Numbered from the stretch's first letter, positions 34,386 through 43,682 are shown. The stretch is DNA of 64,000 nt from JARRNE01 sp963824085 (GCA_963824085.1 CAWGNT010000007.1:1-64000); one strand, 5' to 3'. Notes: generated by a model from the sequence alone, not told the origin. Numbers and translations: made by a program.

Positions 34386-37040
34386 CTACCGAGTCTTAGC
34401 AGACCGGACGATCAACTCGATGCGACGATTGATCTGGCGTGCGGGAACGCCATCCACGTCGACCCGCGTCAGCGGATCGCTTTCGCCGCGCCCCTCGCTC
34501 GCAACTTCGCTGGCCGGTACGCCTCCCGCGACCAAGAGGGCGGCAACGGCCTTGGCTCGCCGGAGGGACAGCTGCGCGTTGTAGTCTTCCGGGCCGCTGT
34601 CGTCGGTGTGTCCGACCACTTTGACCGTTGTGTCTGAACTAAGCGCAAGCTCCCGCGCCAACCGCTCAACAAAGGCGCGCGAGTCCGGCGGGACCAGAGC
34701 GCTATCGCTGCCGAAACTCACATTCTCCTTAAGGTTCACTTTGACCGCGCCGTCGTCCGCACGCTGGGGCTGGAGACCAAGCGACCGCAGCCGCTCCGCC
34801 AGAGCCGACAGCCCCCGGCTTCCAGCCCCGAGCCCGGGGCTGACGTCCAGCGGACGCCGGGCGGAGGGTGCCTTGTCGATCTCCAGCGATGCCGGCCCAG
34901 TTTGCTGCGGAGGCGTGCCTTCCTCAGTCTGTCGCGGAGGCGATTGCATGTCTGCTCCCAGGTCACCTGACTGCACTTCGCTCGGCGCGGGTGCATCCAC
35001 TTGCTCGGGCTCCGCAGGCATACTGGCCCCAGGTGTCGTCAGCTCGGCTCGGCGCTGCGCACTTGCTGTGGGGAGCTGGGGGGCCGGTCCGCTCGCCGCT
35101 GGCCCTTCCGCGATCTCCGGCGTCCCGGCATGCGGTACAAGGTCGCCGGGTTGCGGATTTACGGCTGGAATGCTCCTTGGCACCGATTCCGGCTGCTCAG
35201 CATCGGTGGAGGGGGCCGGCTTTGCACTTGGCGCAGCCGACACCGGCGTCCGGGTGGGTGGTGCAGGTTCCGGCGCCGGGGCGATTGTCGCCGGCGAGCC
35301 ACTCTTGATCGGCTTTTGTGCCACCGCTCCGAGTTCGCTCTTGCCGGGCGCTTCGCCGGAACTCTCGGGCGGTGAACCCAATGAAACAGGTGACCCCTGC
35401 GGCGCCCGTGGCGCCGTCTTGAACGATCTCACCAGTCGCTCAGCACCTGTACGTGCGGCCGTGGCCAAACTCTCAATCGAGTGGACCACAGGTTGAAGCC
35501 GTTCTCCAGCTGCCTCCAACCACTGGGGTTTGAGTGCAACTAGCCCAAGAAACGATACCGCAATCACGGCCGTCGCCCCTAGCCACACACCGTAACGTCT
35601 CGCGGTCTTAACCCCATCCGCCGCTGCCGTCGGGACGGCCTCGACCGGCGGTCCCGGCGGGACATCCTCAGGTCGCGGCGTCTGGCTGTCTCCCGCCGCA
35701 GCTCCGGTTTGGGGATGATCAGTGTCAACCCGAGGCTCCGGAATGGGCGCGGCGGTCGATTCCACGAATATCGACGCCGGCGGCTCTTGGTCATCACGCA
35801 CCGCGACCGGAATAGGCGGCGCTTTCGCGGGACCTGGGGCGGAGACGCAGAGCTCCGCCGGCGTATCGTTGCCCGCCTGAGACCGTTCGTCTGCAGCCTG
35901 CCCTTCCGCCTCAGGCAATGCTGCTGCGGCGGCCGGTCGCTCGACGCTATCGGCCGATTCCGCCGTGCCGACGACAGCAGGCGCCGCCAACTGGTCCTGG
36001 GAGGCCGAGTCGGTGCCCGCCTTACCGGACGCCGGCATTTCGACCGCCAGGCTCCGGACATCCGATGGCAGATCTGACCGTATCCCGGCCAAACGCGCGA
36101 TCCCTTCGTCGCCCCCGCTGGCCAGTGTCAGCTCACCCTCCAGCTCCTGAATGACGAGTCGAGCGTCGTCGGCACCGAGACTCGGCTTCTCTTCTACAGC
36201 GCCATGCAGGAGCAAACGGCCTGCGAACGAGTTGATCAGCCTCGGGACGCCGCCCGTCGCTTCATGGAGCAGCCACACCGCCTCCCCGCTGAGACTGGGT
36301 CGACCGCTCCAGCCGGCACGGCTCAGACGATATTGCAGATACCCCTGTGTCTCCTCTGGGCCTAACGGTTCCATGCGACACGCCGCCAGGATGCGCTGCC
36401 GGAGCTGCTCCATACGAGGCTGGCCGACGAGGGCTCGCAACGAGTCCTGACCGACCAGGAACACCTGCAGCAGAGGTCGGGCGCCTTCTTGCAGGTTAGT
36501 GATCATCCGCAGCTCTTCAATTGATTCGTACGGCAGATTTTGCGCCTCGTCCACGATGACGAGCGAGTTGTGTCCCGATTGAATCTGCTGCAGGAGCACC
36601 GCGCGCAGATTCAACAAAATCGTCGACTTGCTCGAGTTGCGTGATTCGATTCCGAAGGCACTGGCCACAAGGCGCAGCAGATCGTCGGCACCGACCTGCG
36701 TGCTCGTGATGTGGGCCCTTTTCACCTTCTCGGCACTGCGGTCGGCGAGAAGGTCCTCTATCAGCATCGTCTTGCCGGTGCCGGGTTGCCCCGTGACCAT
36801 CACGAACCCTTCCCCTTGGTGCAGGACGTACTGCATGTACGCCTTCGCCTTGGCAAAGTTTCGGTGGCGGAAGCAGAAACGGGGATCCGGATTGAGACGA
36901 AACGGGTCCTGGGTCAATCCGTAGAATTCGGCTAGCACAGTAGGGTTTGCTCGGATCTGCTGAGCGTCGTTCGGGTCCGTCGCGTTAGGGGGCTTGGTCC
37001 GCCCCGCAACTGTAACCGCGGTCCGGCATCGGCGTCCCAT
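34386..37040 (-). CDS. GspA/ExeA-type AAA ATPase fused to an OmpA-like domain
   Basis: An 884-residue inner-membrane protein. Residues about 38-300 form the ExeA/GspA ATPase: FYGLTQDPFRLNPDPRF, Walker A GQPGTGKT (84-91), Walker B VIVDEAQ (161-167) and GGVPRLINSFAGRLLLH. A single transmembrane helix lies near 495-515 (YGVWLGATAVIAVSFLGLVAL), followed by about 230 residues of Pro/Ala/Ser-rich linker, then an OmpA C-terminal domain from about 766 (VSFGSDSALVPPDSRAF, GHTDDSGPEDYNAQLSLRRA, RRIELIV). ExeA normally uses a PG_binding domain to reorganise peptidoglycan for secretin assembly; here OmpA replaces it. The first 36 residues are poorly conserved, so translation may begin nearer residue 35. 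Confidence 0.85.
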   Translation of the reverse strand: MGRRCRTAVTVAGRTKPPNATDPNDAQQIRANPTVLAEFYGLTQDPFRLNPDPRFCFRHRNFAKAKAYMQYVLHQGEGFVMVTGQPGTGKTMLIEDLLADRSAEKVKRAHITSTQVGADDLLRLVASAFGIESRNSSKSTILLNLRAVLLQQIQSGHNSLVIVDEAQNLPYESIEELRMITNLQEGARPLLQVFLVGQDSLRALVGQPRMEQLRQRILAACRMEPLGPEETQGYLQYRLSRAGWSGRPSLSGEAVWLLHEATGGVPRLINSFAGRLLLHGAVEEKPSLGADDARLVIQELEGELTLASGGDEGIARLAGIRSDLPSDVRSLAVEMPASGKAGTDSASQDQLAAPAVVGTAESADSVERPAAAAALPEAEGQAADERSQAGNDTPAELCVSAPGPAKAPPIPVAVRDDQEPPASIFVESTAAPIPEPRVDTDHPQTGAAAGDSQTPRPEDVPPGPPVEAVPTAAADGVKTARRYGVWLGATAVIAVSFLGLVALKPQWLEAAGERLQPVVHSIESLATAARTGAERLVRSFKTAPRAPQGSPVSLGSPPESSGEAPGKSELGAVAQKPIKSGSPATIAPAPEPAPPTRTPVSAAPSAKPAPSTDAEQPESVPRSIPAVNPQPGDLVPHAGTPEIAEGPAASGPAPQLPTASAQRRAELTTPGASMPAEPEQVDAPAPSEVQSGDLGADMQSPPRQTEEGTPPQQTGPASLEIDKAPSARRPLDVSPGLGAGSRGLSALAERLRSLGLQPQRADDGAVKVNLKENVSFGSDSALVPPDSRAFVERLARELALSSDTTVKVVGHTDDSGPEDYNAQLSLRRAKAVAALLVAGGVPASEVASEGRGESDPLTRVDVDGVPARQINRRIELIVRSAKTR

Positions 37041-37645
37041 GAGAGTCAGTAGGCACGGCAGACCACGTTACATACGAGAAGGGAAGATCCGGGATCAAAT
37101 TGGCAACCTCCAGCGCTTCTGTCAACGGGGCCTGACTCATTATGGCTTTCCTGGCCAAGATCTGTAGGACCGTTTGGCTGCCACGCAAGGACGCCAGACC
37201 AAGACGGCGCCAAGTCCTCGTCCCGGATCGCCGCGCAGCTCTGGGCCAGGACCGACAGCTCGGGAAAATCCGACCAATCCAGGACCTGCTTGTTCCCGAC
37301 GGCGGTTGACGGCGCGTTGCGGCGTCACGAACTAGCCAGCGACGGCAGCGGTCAAGACCGTCGGTCGTCTTGGGTACTCGCGTCGGTGCTGGTGCCGCGA
37401 TCGACTATTACAGGTCCCGGTTGCTTCGGAGATCGTTCGTGACCCCACGCCGTCTGGCAGTCGGAATCAAGTAAGCCAGCGCGACGGCAGACCGCTTTCG
37501 CCTTGACGCCATCCCCGCTCACCACCACTCGACGTGCAGTTGATTGCGAAGGCCGTCGTTGCGATAGTGTAGTGCACCAGACCGACGGACGACGTAGCCG
37601 CCAAGTCGGCGGAACCGGGCACCCGAAGCCTCATAGGGAATCGTT
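37041..37645. other. Intergenic region without recognised gene
   Basis: No frame on either strand has a recognisable domain or credible start. It must contain the promoters of the leftward ATPase gene and the rightward 92-residue protein gene. Confidence 0.45.
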
Positions 37646-37924
37646 ATGAGTGAATCATCGCAAGATGCGGGCGTTATCCAGGCGCTGCTCGAGAGGCTGA
37701 ATAGCCAGCGCCTGCCACGCGCGCTCACGCTAAAGAGCAAGGTCGACGCAGGCGAGCCCCTCTCCGATTACGACATCGACTTCCTGAACGAGGTATTTAC
37801 CGACTCCGAGTACATCAAACCCTTCATCGATCGACATCCGGAATATCAGGATCTAATAGCCCACCTCGCGCGACTCTACAAGGAAATCATGGATAAGGCC
37901 ATGGAGAACGAAAAGAAGGCCTGA
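37646..37924 (+). CDS. Conserved 92-residue hypothetical protein (paralogue 1)
   Basis: A small, acidic helical protein beginning MSESSQDAGVIQALLERLNS, then QRLPRALTLKSKVDAGEPLSDYDIDFL, ending in YKEIMDKAMENEKKA. It is paralogous to 40191-40469: same length, same pattern QR/FRLPRALxxKxKVDxGExLxDxDIxxLNxVxxD...YxEIxxKAxENE. I recall proteins of this kind as conserved hypotheticals in proteobacteria but know no function. No membrane segment, signal or cysteine motif is present. Confidence 0.75.
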   Translation: MSESSQDAGVIQALLERLNSQRLPRALTLKSKVDAGEPLSDYDIDFLNEVFTDSEYIKPFIDRHPEYQDLIAHLARLYKEIMDKAMENEKKA

Positions 37925-38697
37925 AGACGGGTGATCTATCCCACCGTCCGGGCGTATTTCGGAGCTGGAGCAGCCTACCCCGCCGGACCGATCTACGCCG
38001 CAGACTGTACTCGAGTCTACCCCGCCAGCAGGGTCACCACGACGGCCTAGCAGCAATGTCGCCTGAGGGTGCTACGCCAACGGTTGCCATCATTCGCCGG
38101 CACCACCCCTTCGAGCAGCATACCGAGAACCGGCCAAGCGGGAGGCATCGGCGCTGCCGCTACCAGCTGCTTCGGAGCCTACCCGTGGATAGCCCACCCC
38201 CGTTGATCCACACGTGCGTTCCCGACCTAAGGTGAGCGACCGTAAGGCGGGCCGCTTGCGGTCTTTTTCGCCGGCAAATCGGGTGGCGCGTTGTCTGGGT
38301 CCTCCTGCCTCCACTTCGGCTCGGAATTTGAGGCAAAGCCCACAAGTCCCCTTCGGCGATTCATGGTTACGCAACCAAGGTGTCAGGAAATTTTACAGTC
38401 TGACGCTATGATCCCTGCCATTCGCGCGATAAGCCACTGATCGGAAAAGATCTGCACCTTGGGGGTGTGTCTTTTGCTTGGCTGGTCGAGGGGATACAGA
38501 GTGCAACGTGCGGGCTGTCATTCTCGGAAAGCTCGCGGCGCACATGATGAGCAGCCCCTTGGGCCCGTCTGAAGGCTCGCTTCGGCGACTGCCACAAGAG
38601 CGTGTACCCGACCGTAAAAGTTTTCGCTATCGAGTTGGAAAAAGAAGAACGCGGCGGGGCGGTACAACGACGTTCCCGCTGCGCGAGAGCAAGATTT
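37925..38697. other. Intergenic region; conserved PilZ leader at its right end
   Basis: No gene is recognised in this 770-base gap. The last 60 bases (38637-38697, with AAGAACGCGGCGGGGCGGTAC) are similar to the leader of the PilZ gene at 5019 (AAAAACGCAGCGGGGGCGGTAC), the main conserved feature. Confidence 0.45.
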
Positions 38698-39066
38698 ATG
38701 GCGCCAAGCATTCAACGTGAAAGGCGGCGATTCGTCCGCGTGCCGTTCGAGGCTCCTGTTCAGGTTGCGCAAATCCCGCAGCCGTCCCCGGATCATGTCT
38801 GCCGCCTGTGGTCCACGGATCTCAGCGTAGGCGGTATTCAGCTATCCGCATCTGAGGCATTTCCGCTCGAATCCATTTTGTTGCTCGACCTCAAGACTCT
38901 GAGCCCGGGCGACCTGATTCGCGGTGTTGGGCGGGTTGCGTGGGCTCAGCCCGCGACCCACGAAAACCGCTGGCAGGTCGGCGTGCAGTTCGCCGAGCTG
39001 AGCAACGATGCCCGTTCGCAGCTGCGCAAGATCGTCACACATCGACAGGTGATGCGGTTACGGTAA
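38698..39066 (+). CDS. PilZ-domain protein (copy 2)
   Basis: About 122 residues from ATG 38698 (MAPSIQRERRRFVRVPFE); the longer upstream frame covers the conserved leader and is not coding. PilZ signature RxxxR in RRRFVR and D(L)SVGG near residue 43, then GRVAWAQ and WQVGVQF. About half identical by eye to the protein at 5019-5384, sharing the ends AELSNDARSQLRK and HRQVMRLR. Likely c-di-GMP binding; target unknown. Confidence 0.82.
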   Translation: MAPSIQRERRRFVRVPFEAPVQVAQIPQPSPDHVCRLWSTDLSVGGIQLSASEAFPLESILLLDLKTLSPGDLIRGVGRVAWAQPATHENRWQVGVQFAELSNDARSQLRKIVTHRQVMRLR

Positions 39067-39169
39067 TGGCTCGGGTGGGTGGCGATGTCTGGTCGACATC
39101 CTTATCGGGCAGCAATGTGTAAAGTGATTAGCATCGTACCTCAGCTGAAACGTCCATTAGGCGGGTCGG

Positions 39170-39265
39170 GTGCGGGTCGGCGGGACCGTCGGCGGCACGG
39201 ACGGCGCCGTCGAGCCTACATGGAGGTATTCACGGCGTGTTCCGACGGCCCGTACCCGACCCTGG
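39170..39265. repeat. Internal module of TATACC repeat family, isolated copy
   Basis: GCCGTCGAGCCTACATGGAGG followed by TATTCACGGCGTGTTCCGACGG is the reverse-complement counterpart of CGTGAATGCATCCATGTAGG and CTTGACGGCAGC in the repeat at 4533-4707. The outer inverted termini are not recognised here, so this is a partial or divergent copy. Confidence 0.45.
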
Positions 39266-39436
39266 CCAGGCAGCTGAGTTATCGCGCTGATCACCATGTG
39301 TAAAGCGTGCTTTACAGGCCAACAGCAGGACCCTCATCCATGTCCACCCAATCATCTGAGCTCACGGTCATTTTCATTTTTGGCGCAGCCTTCGCACGGC
39401 TCTAGCGGGTAGGCTACCGGCACGAGCTCTTGCGCC

Positions 39437-39916
39437 ATGCGCGAACGCGCCGCGATATTCGTCGACATCCGGCCCGAGCGACGAACGTGCGACCGACGCC
39501 GCACGACGTTCAACAGCTTGGTGTTCGCCAGCGTCGTCAAGGGACGCAGGCGTAGTCCCAGGCGACACACCGATGCCGGTAAGTACTACGTCGATTGGTA
39601 CGAAGCAAGGCTCCTAGTCGTCACCACAGGCATCTTCCTACTGAGCTGTCTAGACGCCCTATTCACGCTCGTGCTGCTCAGCCTGGGAGCGGTGGAAACC
39701 AACGTCCTAATGGCTGTCTTGCTGGAGAGCGGAACGACTATCTTCGTCAACGTTAAACTCGGAATCACGGCCATCGGGTTGGTTTGTCTTGTCGCGCACT
39801 CATCGTGGCGCATAATCGCGTTCCTGCGTGTTCGACACGTACTCTACGGCATTCTTGGGAGCTACCTCCTGCTCTTCGGCTATGAGCTATCGATGCTCTC
39901 TCATTACACTGCCTGA
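39437..39916 (+). CDS. DUF5658-family membrane protein
   Basis: A 159-residue protein. A basic, Arg-rich N-terminus (IRPERRTCDRRRTTFNSLV, KGRRRSPRRHTDAGKYYVDW) precedes four transmembrane helices: LLVVTTGIFLLSCLDALFTLVLL, VETNVLMAVLL..., FVNVKLGITAIGLVCLVAH and LYGILGSYLLLFGYEL. The RRxxDRR and SxxDALFTLxLL pattern is that of DUF5658, a short membrane family of unknown function. It lies among PilZ and small hypothetical genes on the same strand but not tightly spaced. Confidence 0.72.
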   Translation: MRERAAIFVDIRPERRTCDRRRTTFNSLVFASVVKGRRRSPRRHTDAGKYYVDWYEARLLVVTTGIFLLSCLDALFTLVLLSLGAVETNVLMAVLLESGTTIFVNVKLGITAIGLVCLVAHSSWRIIAFLRVRHVLYGILGSYLLLFGYELSMLSHYTA

Positions 39917-39953
39917 CAATCCATACCCGACGCGGACATCGCGCGGTCTTGGG

Positions 39954-40160
39954 TCACTTCGACAGCATCACTACGAGCTCTTGCAGGTGCACCGGCTCGA
40001 TGAGCCGTAGGTCGAAAGCCGCACTCTTAGCACAGTTATTCAGATTCTCCCAGGCCCGAGCCGCTCAGCGCGATCAGCCTGAAGTTGATCCCGGGAAGAC
40101 GCTCGCGCATTCTCCGCGCGACCTCGCAGCCATCCATACCGCCTGCGCCGGGCCGACAAC
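39954..40160 (-). pseudogene. Response-regulator receiver domain remnant
   Basis: On the minus strand GGMDGCEVARRMRERLPGINF followed by RLIALSGSG (from 40160) is the alpha3-beta4 region of a CheY-like receiver. In the next frame AAFDLRLIEPVHLQELVVML ends at a TGA at 39954, which is the beta5-alpha5 end (normally AGFDxHLxKPVDxxxLxxLL; the conserved Lys is Glu here). A frameshift lies between the two. The N-terminal half with the phosphoacceptor Asp is absent. It is a decayed remnant between the DUF5658 gene and the second 92-residue gene. Confidence 0.65.
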
Positions 40161-40190
40161 CGCCATCATTCCCATCTCTTGGAGGACACC

Positions 40191-40469
40191 ATGACCGACA
40201 CCACGCACCAGCAAGGAGTTGTCCTCGCAATTCTCGAGCGCTTCGAGAAGTTCAGGCTTCCGCGCGCTCTCGACATCAAGGCCAAGGTTGACCGCGGCGA
40301 GCGGCTCGACGATACGGATATCGAGCACCTGAACGCTGTGCTGGCGGACGCGGGCGACATCAAGCGCTACATGGACCAGCGGCCGGACTTACAAAGTCTC
40401 TACACGCGTGCCGTGAGCCTGTACCAGGAGATCACCAAGAAGGCGCTGGAGAACGAGCAAGACACATAG
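40191..40469 (+). CDS. Conserved 92-residue hypothetical protein (paralogue 2)
   Basis: Starts at ATG 40191 with GGAGG nine bases upstream; a longer frame exists but the ribosome binding site decides the start. It reads MTDTTHQQGVVLAILERFEK then FRLPRALDIKAKVDRGERLDD and ends KKALENEQDT. Same length and pattern as the protein at 37646-37924, so the two are paralogues about 2.5 kb apart. Function unknown. Confidence 0.75.
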   Translation: MTDTTHQQGVVLAILERFEKFRLPRALDIKAKVDRGERLDDTDIEHLNAVLADAGDIKRYMDQRPDLQSLYTRAVSLYQEITKKALENEQDT

Positions 40470-40889
40470 CTGTTGGGCCGCGCCGTGCGGCGCACCAGGC
40501 CCGGGCGGCGCCCGATGTTCCTCGACTACTTTGCCGCGGTGTCCTGATCTTCGCCGCGGCGGTCCTCTTCTACGGGATCAGCGCGATCCATGACATCACA
40601 GGTTGCAGCGGTCGCACGACTGCATGCAACGAGGCGCGCTTATCTTCCGCAAAGCCAGCTATGAACAGTACACCGGTCGGTGACTTGAGTGGCGCGAGGC
40701 CCAGGAATTGGCCGCAAGCGCCCATGTCAGCGTGGACCCGCGGTCCTTGCTCCTGAACACCTTGCCGATCGCCATGTATCTGTGATCCTCGGTCCAGAGT
40801 CCTTCCGTCTTTCGCCCGCGTAGATGGTCGCACTGACGCGAACATGACTGCGCGAGAAGGCCCGCGCTTTGTGTGGCGGAGGATCTCGA
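40470..40889. other. Intergenic gap between convergent genes
   Basis: No coding sequence is recognised. GGGCCGCGCCGTGCGGCGCACC just after the 92-residue gene can fold as a terminator-like hairpin. A minus-strand frame (GQFLGLAPLKSPTGVLFIAGF, about 40700) looks protein-like but has no family I recognise and is internally broken. Confidence 0.35.
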
Positions 40890-42701
40890 TTAGGACCAGT
40901 CGACATCGCGATGTTCGCCGAAGAAGGCCGCGTCCGCCTGCATCTGCTCACGCAGCTGCTCGCGGGCGCTGGCGGAGATCTTGGCCCGCACCTCCAGATC
41001 CTCCCGGAAATGGGCGAAGAGCTCCCTGAGCAGCGCCTCGTCGTGCGCCCGAAACTGATGGGCGGCCTGCTTAGCCTGCCAAGCGCTGAAGCCCATCCGG
41101 TGCAGCGACGCTTCGCCAAGTTGCAGCGCGCTCTCGAAGGTCTCCCGCTCGACATCGCGGACACCTTTCTCCAGTAGCTCGAAGGTGTGGACGACATCCC
41201 AGGCACGGGTCAGGATCACAAGGTGGGGGAAGTTCTCGCGGACGATGTCCACGATCTGGAGCGACCGCCCGCGATCATCGACGGCAAGCACGAAAAGCTT
41301 GGCCTGCTCTGCGCCGGCGGCGCGCAAAAGATCGAGCCGCCCAGCATCCCCGTAGAACACCTTGAAGCCGAACTTCCGGATCATCTCGATGTGCTCAGGG
41401 TCGTGGTCAAGGATGGTGGTCTCGATCCCATTGGCGTGCAGCAGTCGCCCGACGATCTGACCGAAGCGCCCGAAGCCGGCAATGATTACCGGGTGGTGTT
41501 GGTCGGGAACCGCATCCATCGGGCGGGCCTCCCGGGCGCGCGAGCGCGGCTCGATGAACCAGTCATGCAGCATCAGCAAAAGGGGTGTGGTCATCATCGA
41601 GAGGGCCACGACGCCGATCAGGAGTCCGCTGAGCTCCGTTCGCAACGCCCCGAGGTTCGAGGCAAGACTGAACAGCACGAAGGCGAACTCTCCGCCCTGG
41701 GATAGCAACACCGCGAAAAAGCTGCGCTGTCTTGGGGGCAGATCGAACATTGCCGCCAGTACCTGCAGCAAGCCGGCCTTGACTGCCACGACCCCGGTGA
41801 CCAGCGCAGTCACCAGAGCTGGGTGCTCAATAAGCAGCCCGAAGTCAATGGACATGCCCACGGCAATGAAGAACAGTCCGAGCAGCAGTCCCTTGAACGG
41901 CTCGATGTCGGACTCGAGTGCATGACGGTATTCCGATTCCGCCAGCAGGACCCCCGCCAGAAAGGTCCCCAGCGCCATAGACAGGCCGACTGCCTGCATG
42001 AGGAGCGCGATCCCAATGACCAGGAGCAAGGAGAAGGCGGTGAAAATCTCGCGCAGGCCCGTCTTGGCAATAAAGCGGAAGATCGGGCGCACGAGGAAGC
42101 GGCCGCCGACCACAATGGCCGCGATGACCCCAACGGCCTTTGCGGCCCCAAGCCAGCCCGCGCCGGCAGGGGTGTCCGGCCCGGAAACGGCGAGCAGCGG
42201 GAGCAGCGCCAGCATCGGAATGACGGCGATGTCCTGAAACAGCAGGATCGAGAAGCCGGCGTTGCCGCCCTGGGTCGCAAGCAAGTTGCGCTCGGTAAGG
42301 ATCTGAAGCGCGATTGCCGTCGAGGAGAGGGCGAGCCCCATCCCAGCAACGAGGGCGCTGCGCCAGTCCAGGCCCAGCGCCAGTCCCACCGCCATAAGGG
42401 CGGCTGATGTGGCCGCGACTTGGGCGCTGCCCAGCCCGAAGATCGGTCGTCGCATAGCCCACAGCCGGTGGGGATCGAGCTCCAGTCCGATGAGGAACAG
42501 AAGCAGCACGACGCCGAACTCGGCAAAGTGCAGGATGTCCTCAACCCCACGGATCACGCCTAGTCCCCAGGGACCGATCGCGGCCCCGGCGACCAGATAG
42601 CCGAGCATCGAGCCCAGACCCAGCCGCGCAAAGAGCGGCACGGCAACGACGGCAGCCAGCAGGTAAACGAAGGCATTGAGCAGGAGACTGTGGTCGTCCA
42701 T
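40890..42701 (-). CDS. KefB/KefC-type monovalent cation:proton antiporter
   Basis: A 603-residue CPA2 antiporter. The N-terminal 380 residues are a Na_H_Exchanger domain with about 12 helices; HALESDIEPFKGLLLGLFFIAVGMSIDF matches the Kef family loop region. From about residue 404 a TrkA-N Rossmann domain starts (VIIAGFGRFGQIVGRLL, LDHDPEHIEMIRKFGFKVFYGD). In enteric bacteria such proteins release potassium when activated by glutathione adducts, with an ancillary oxidoreductase. Exactly such a partner is encoded three bases upstream on the same strand, supporting a Kef identity rather than another CPA2 transporter. Confidence 0.88.
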   Translation of the reverse strand: MDDHSLLLNAFVYLLAAVVAVPLFARLGLGSMLGYLVAGAAIGPWGLGVIRGVEDILHFAEFGVVLLLFLIGLELDPHRLWAMRRPIFGLGSAQVAATSAALMAVGLALGLDWRSALVAGMGLALSSTAIALQILTERNLLATQGGNAGFSILLFQDIAVIPMLALLPLLAVSGPDTPAGAGWLGAAKAVGVIAAIVVGGRFLVRPIFRFIAKTGLREIFTAFSLLLVIGIALLMQAVGLSMALGTFLAGVLLAESEYRHALESDIEPFKGLLLGLFFIAVGMSIDFGLLIEHPALVTALVTGVVAVKAGLLQVLAAMFDLPPRQRSFFAVLLSQGGEFAFVLFSLASNLGALRTELSGLLIGVVALSMMTTPLLLMLHDWFIEPRSRAREARPMDAVPDQHHPVIIAGFGRFGQIVGRLLHANGIETTILDHDPEHIEMIRKFGFKVFYGDAGRLDLLRAAGAEQAKLFVLAVDDRGRSLQIVDIVRENFPHLVILTRAWDVVHTFELLEKGVRDVERETFESALQLGEASLHRMGFSAWQAKQAAHQFRAHDEALLRELFAHFREDLEVRAKISASAREQLREQMQADAAFFGEHRDVDWS

Positions 42702-42704
42702 GCC

Positions 42705-43265
42705 TCAGGCCTTCCCACCGCTCATGCCGGGCCGGTATCGCTCCAGCAGCTCGCGGTAACGCTGTGCATGGGCGGCGATCGTCGCATCGGTCAGATCGTG
42801 GCCACCTTGTAGGACCAGCGCAGGAACGGCCCGCATGCCGCAGAAGCGCGCCATCTGCTCGAAAGGGCGCAACAGCTCGGCGAGGGGGTAGCCGTGCACG
42901 CCCCCTTCCCGGTAGCTATCTGGCGGCCCACCGGTACTAACTGCGTGCATGAACTCCTTTCCGTGGAGGGCGGTGCCGCCAGGTCCGTAGGCGAAGCCCC
43001 GGGTTAGCACCACGTCCTGCCAGTGCGTGATGATGGCGGGTGCGCTGTACCAGTAGATGGGGTGCTGGAGGACCAGGAGATCGGCCGAGCGCAGGGCGCG
43101 CTGCTCTTCCGCAACGTCGATGTAGAAGTCGGGATACATCTCCAAGAGGTCTCGGAACACGACATGCTCAAGGTCCCGGACGGCCTCGACCATTGCGCGG
43201 TTGATCTTGGACCGCCGGATCGACAGATGGGCGAACAGCACCAGGATGGTCGGCTTTTTCGACAC
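42705..43265 (-). CDS. KefF/KefG-like NAD(P)H oxidoreductase, ancillary to Kef antiporter
   Basis: A 186-residue flavodoxin-like (Flavodoxin_2) protein: KPTILVLFAHLSIRRSKIN, LVLQHPIYWYSAPAIITHWQDVVL and GPGGTALHGKEFMHAVSTGG. The last motif is typical of KefF/KefG and MdaB quinone reductases. It is encoded immediately upstream of the Kef-type antiporter, as in kefGB and kefFC operons, and probably binds the antiporter to activate it. Confidence 0.88.
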   Translation of the reverse strand: MSKKPTILVLFAHLSIRRSKINRAMVEAVRDLEHVVFRDLLEMYPDFYIDVAEEQRALRSADLLVLQHPIYWYSAPAIITHWQDVVLTRGFAYGPGGTALHGKEFMHAVSTGGPPDSYREGGVHGYPLAELLRPFEQMARFCGMRAVPALVLQGGHDLTDATIAAHAQRYRELLERYRPGMSGGKA

Positions 43266-43452
43266 GCTCGGTTCTCTCGGCTCACGCCCGCCTCATCGAC
43301 ACGGCGTCGGTGCCGCTCCCTCTGAGCACGCTGCCGGCGGATGTGCAGGCGGTGCGGATCTTCATTATCGCAGTGCCGCCTTGAGAAGCGCGAGGATCGG
43401 CCGCCTATGCCCGTTCGAAGCCGCGCGGGGTCTTCGTCGGCACCCTCGAGCC

Positions 43453-43682
43453 AGGTGATTCGCGCTATTCCTCACCTACGACGAAGGGCCTGCTTTGTCA
43501 CGAGGCTGCTCGCGGTCCGTGGCACCTGGTTTCCGGCATTCCCCCGGATCAAGTCCGGGGCAGGCTCTGCCGGAACGACGACGTTGACCGGTGCCTGGGC
43601 GTCATCCCGGCAGGGAGTGCCGGGATCTAGGCCCCACGGATGGAGTGTAAAGTGTTCCGGCCGAGTTTCAGGACCAATCACG
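43453..43682 (-). mobile_element. Divergent copy of 231-bp MITE (inverted)
   Basis: On the minus strand it begins CGTGATTGGTCCTGAAACTC and continues CGGAACACTTTACACTCCAT, GGGGCCTAGATCCCGGCACT and GAGCCTGCCCCGGACTTG, closely matching the element at 32426-32656 over its full length. Its inverted ends (GGTGATTCGCGCT on the left) are degraded and no target duplication is visible. It lies upstream of the DUF1648 gene. Confidence 0.8.

Noticed and set aside
40570..40845. Minus-strand frame with protein-like segment GQFLGLAPLKSPTGVLF
   Set aside because: No family recognised and the surrounding frame is broken; not enough to call a gene.
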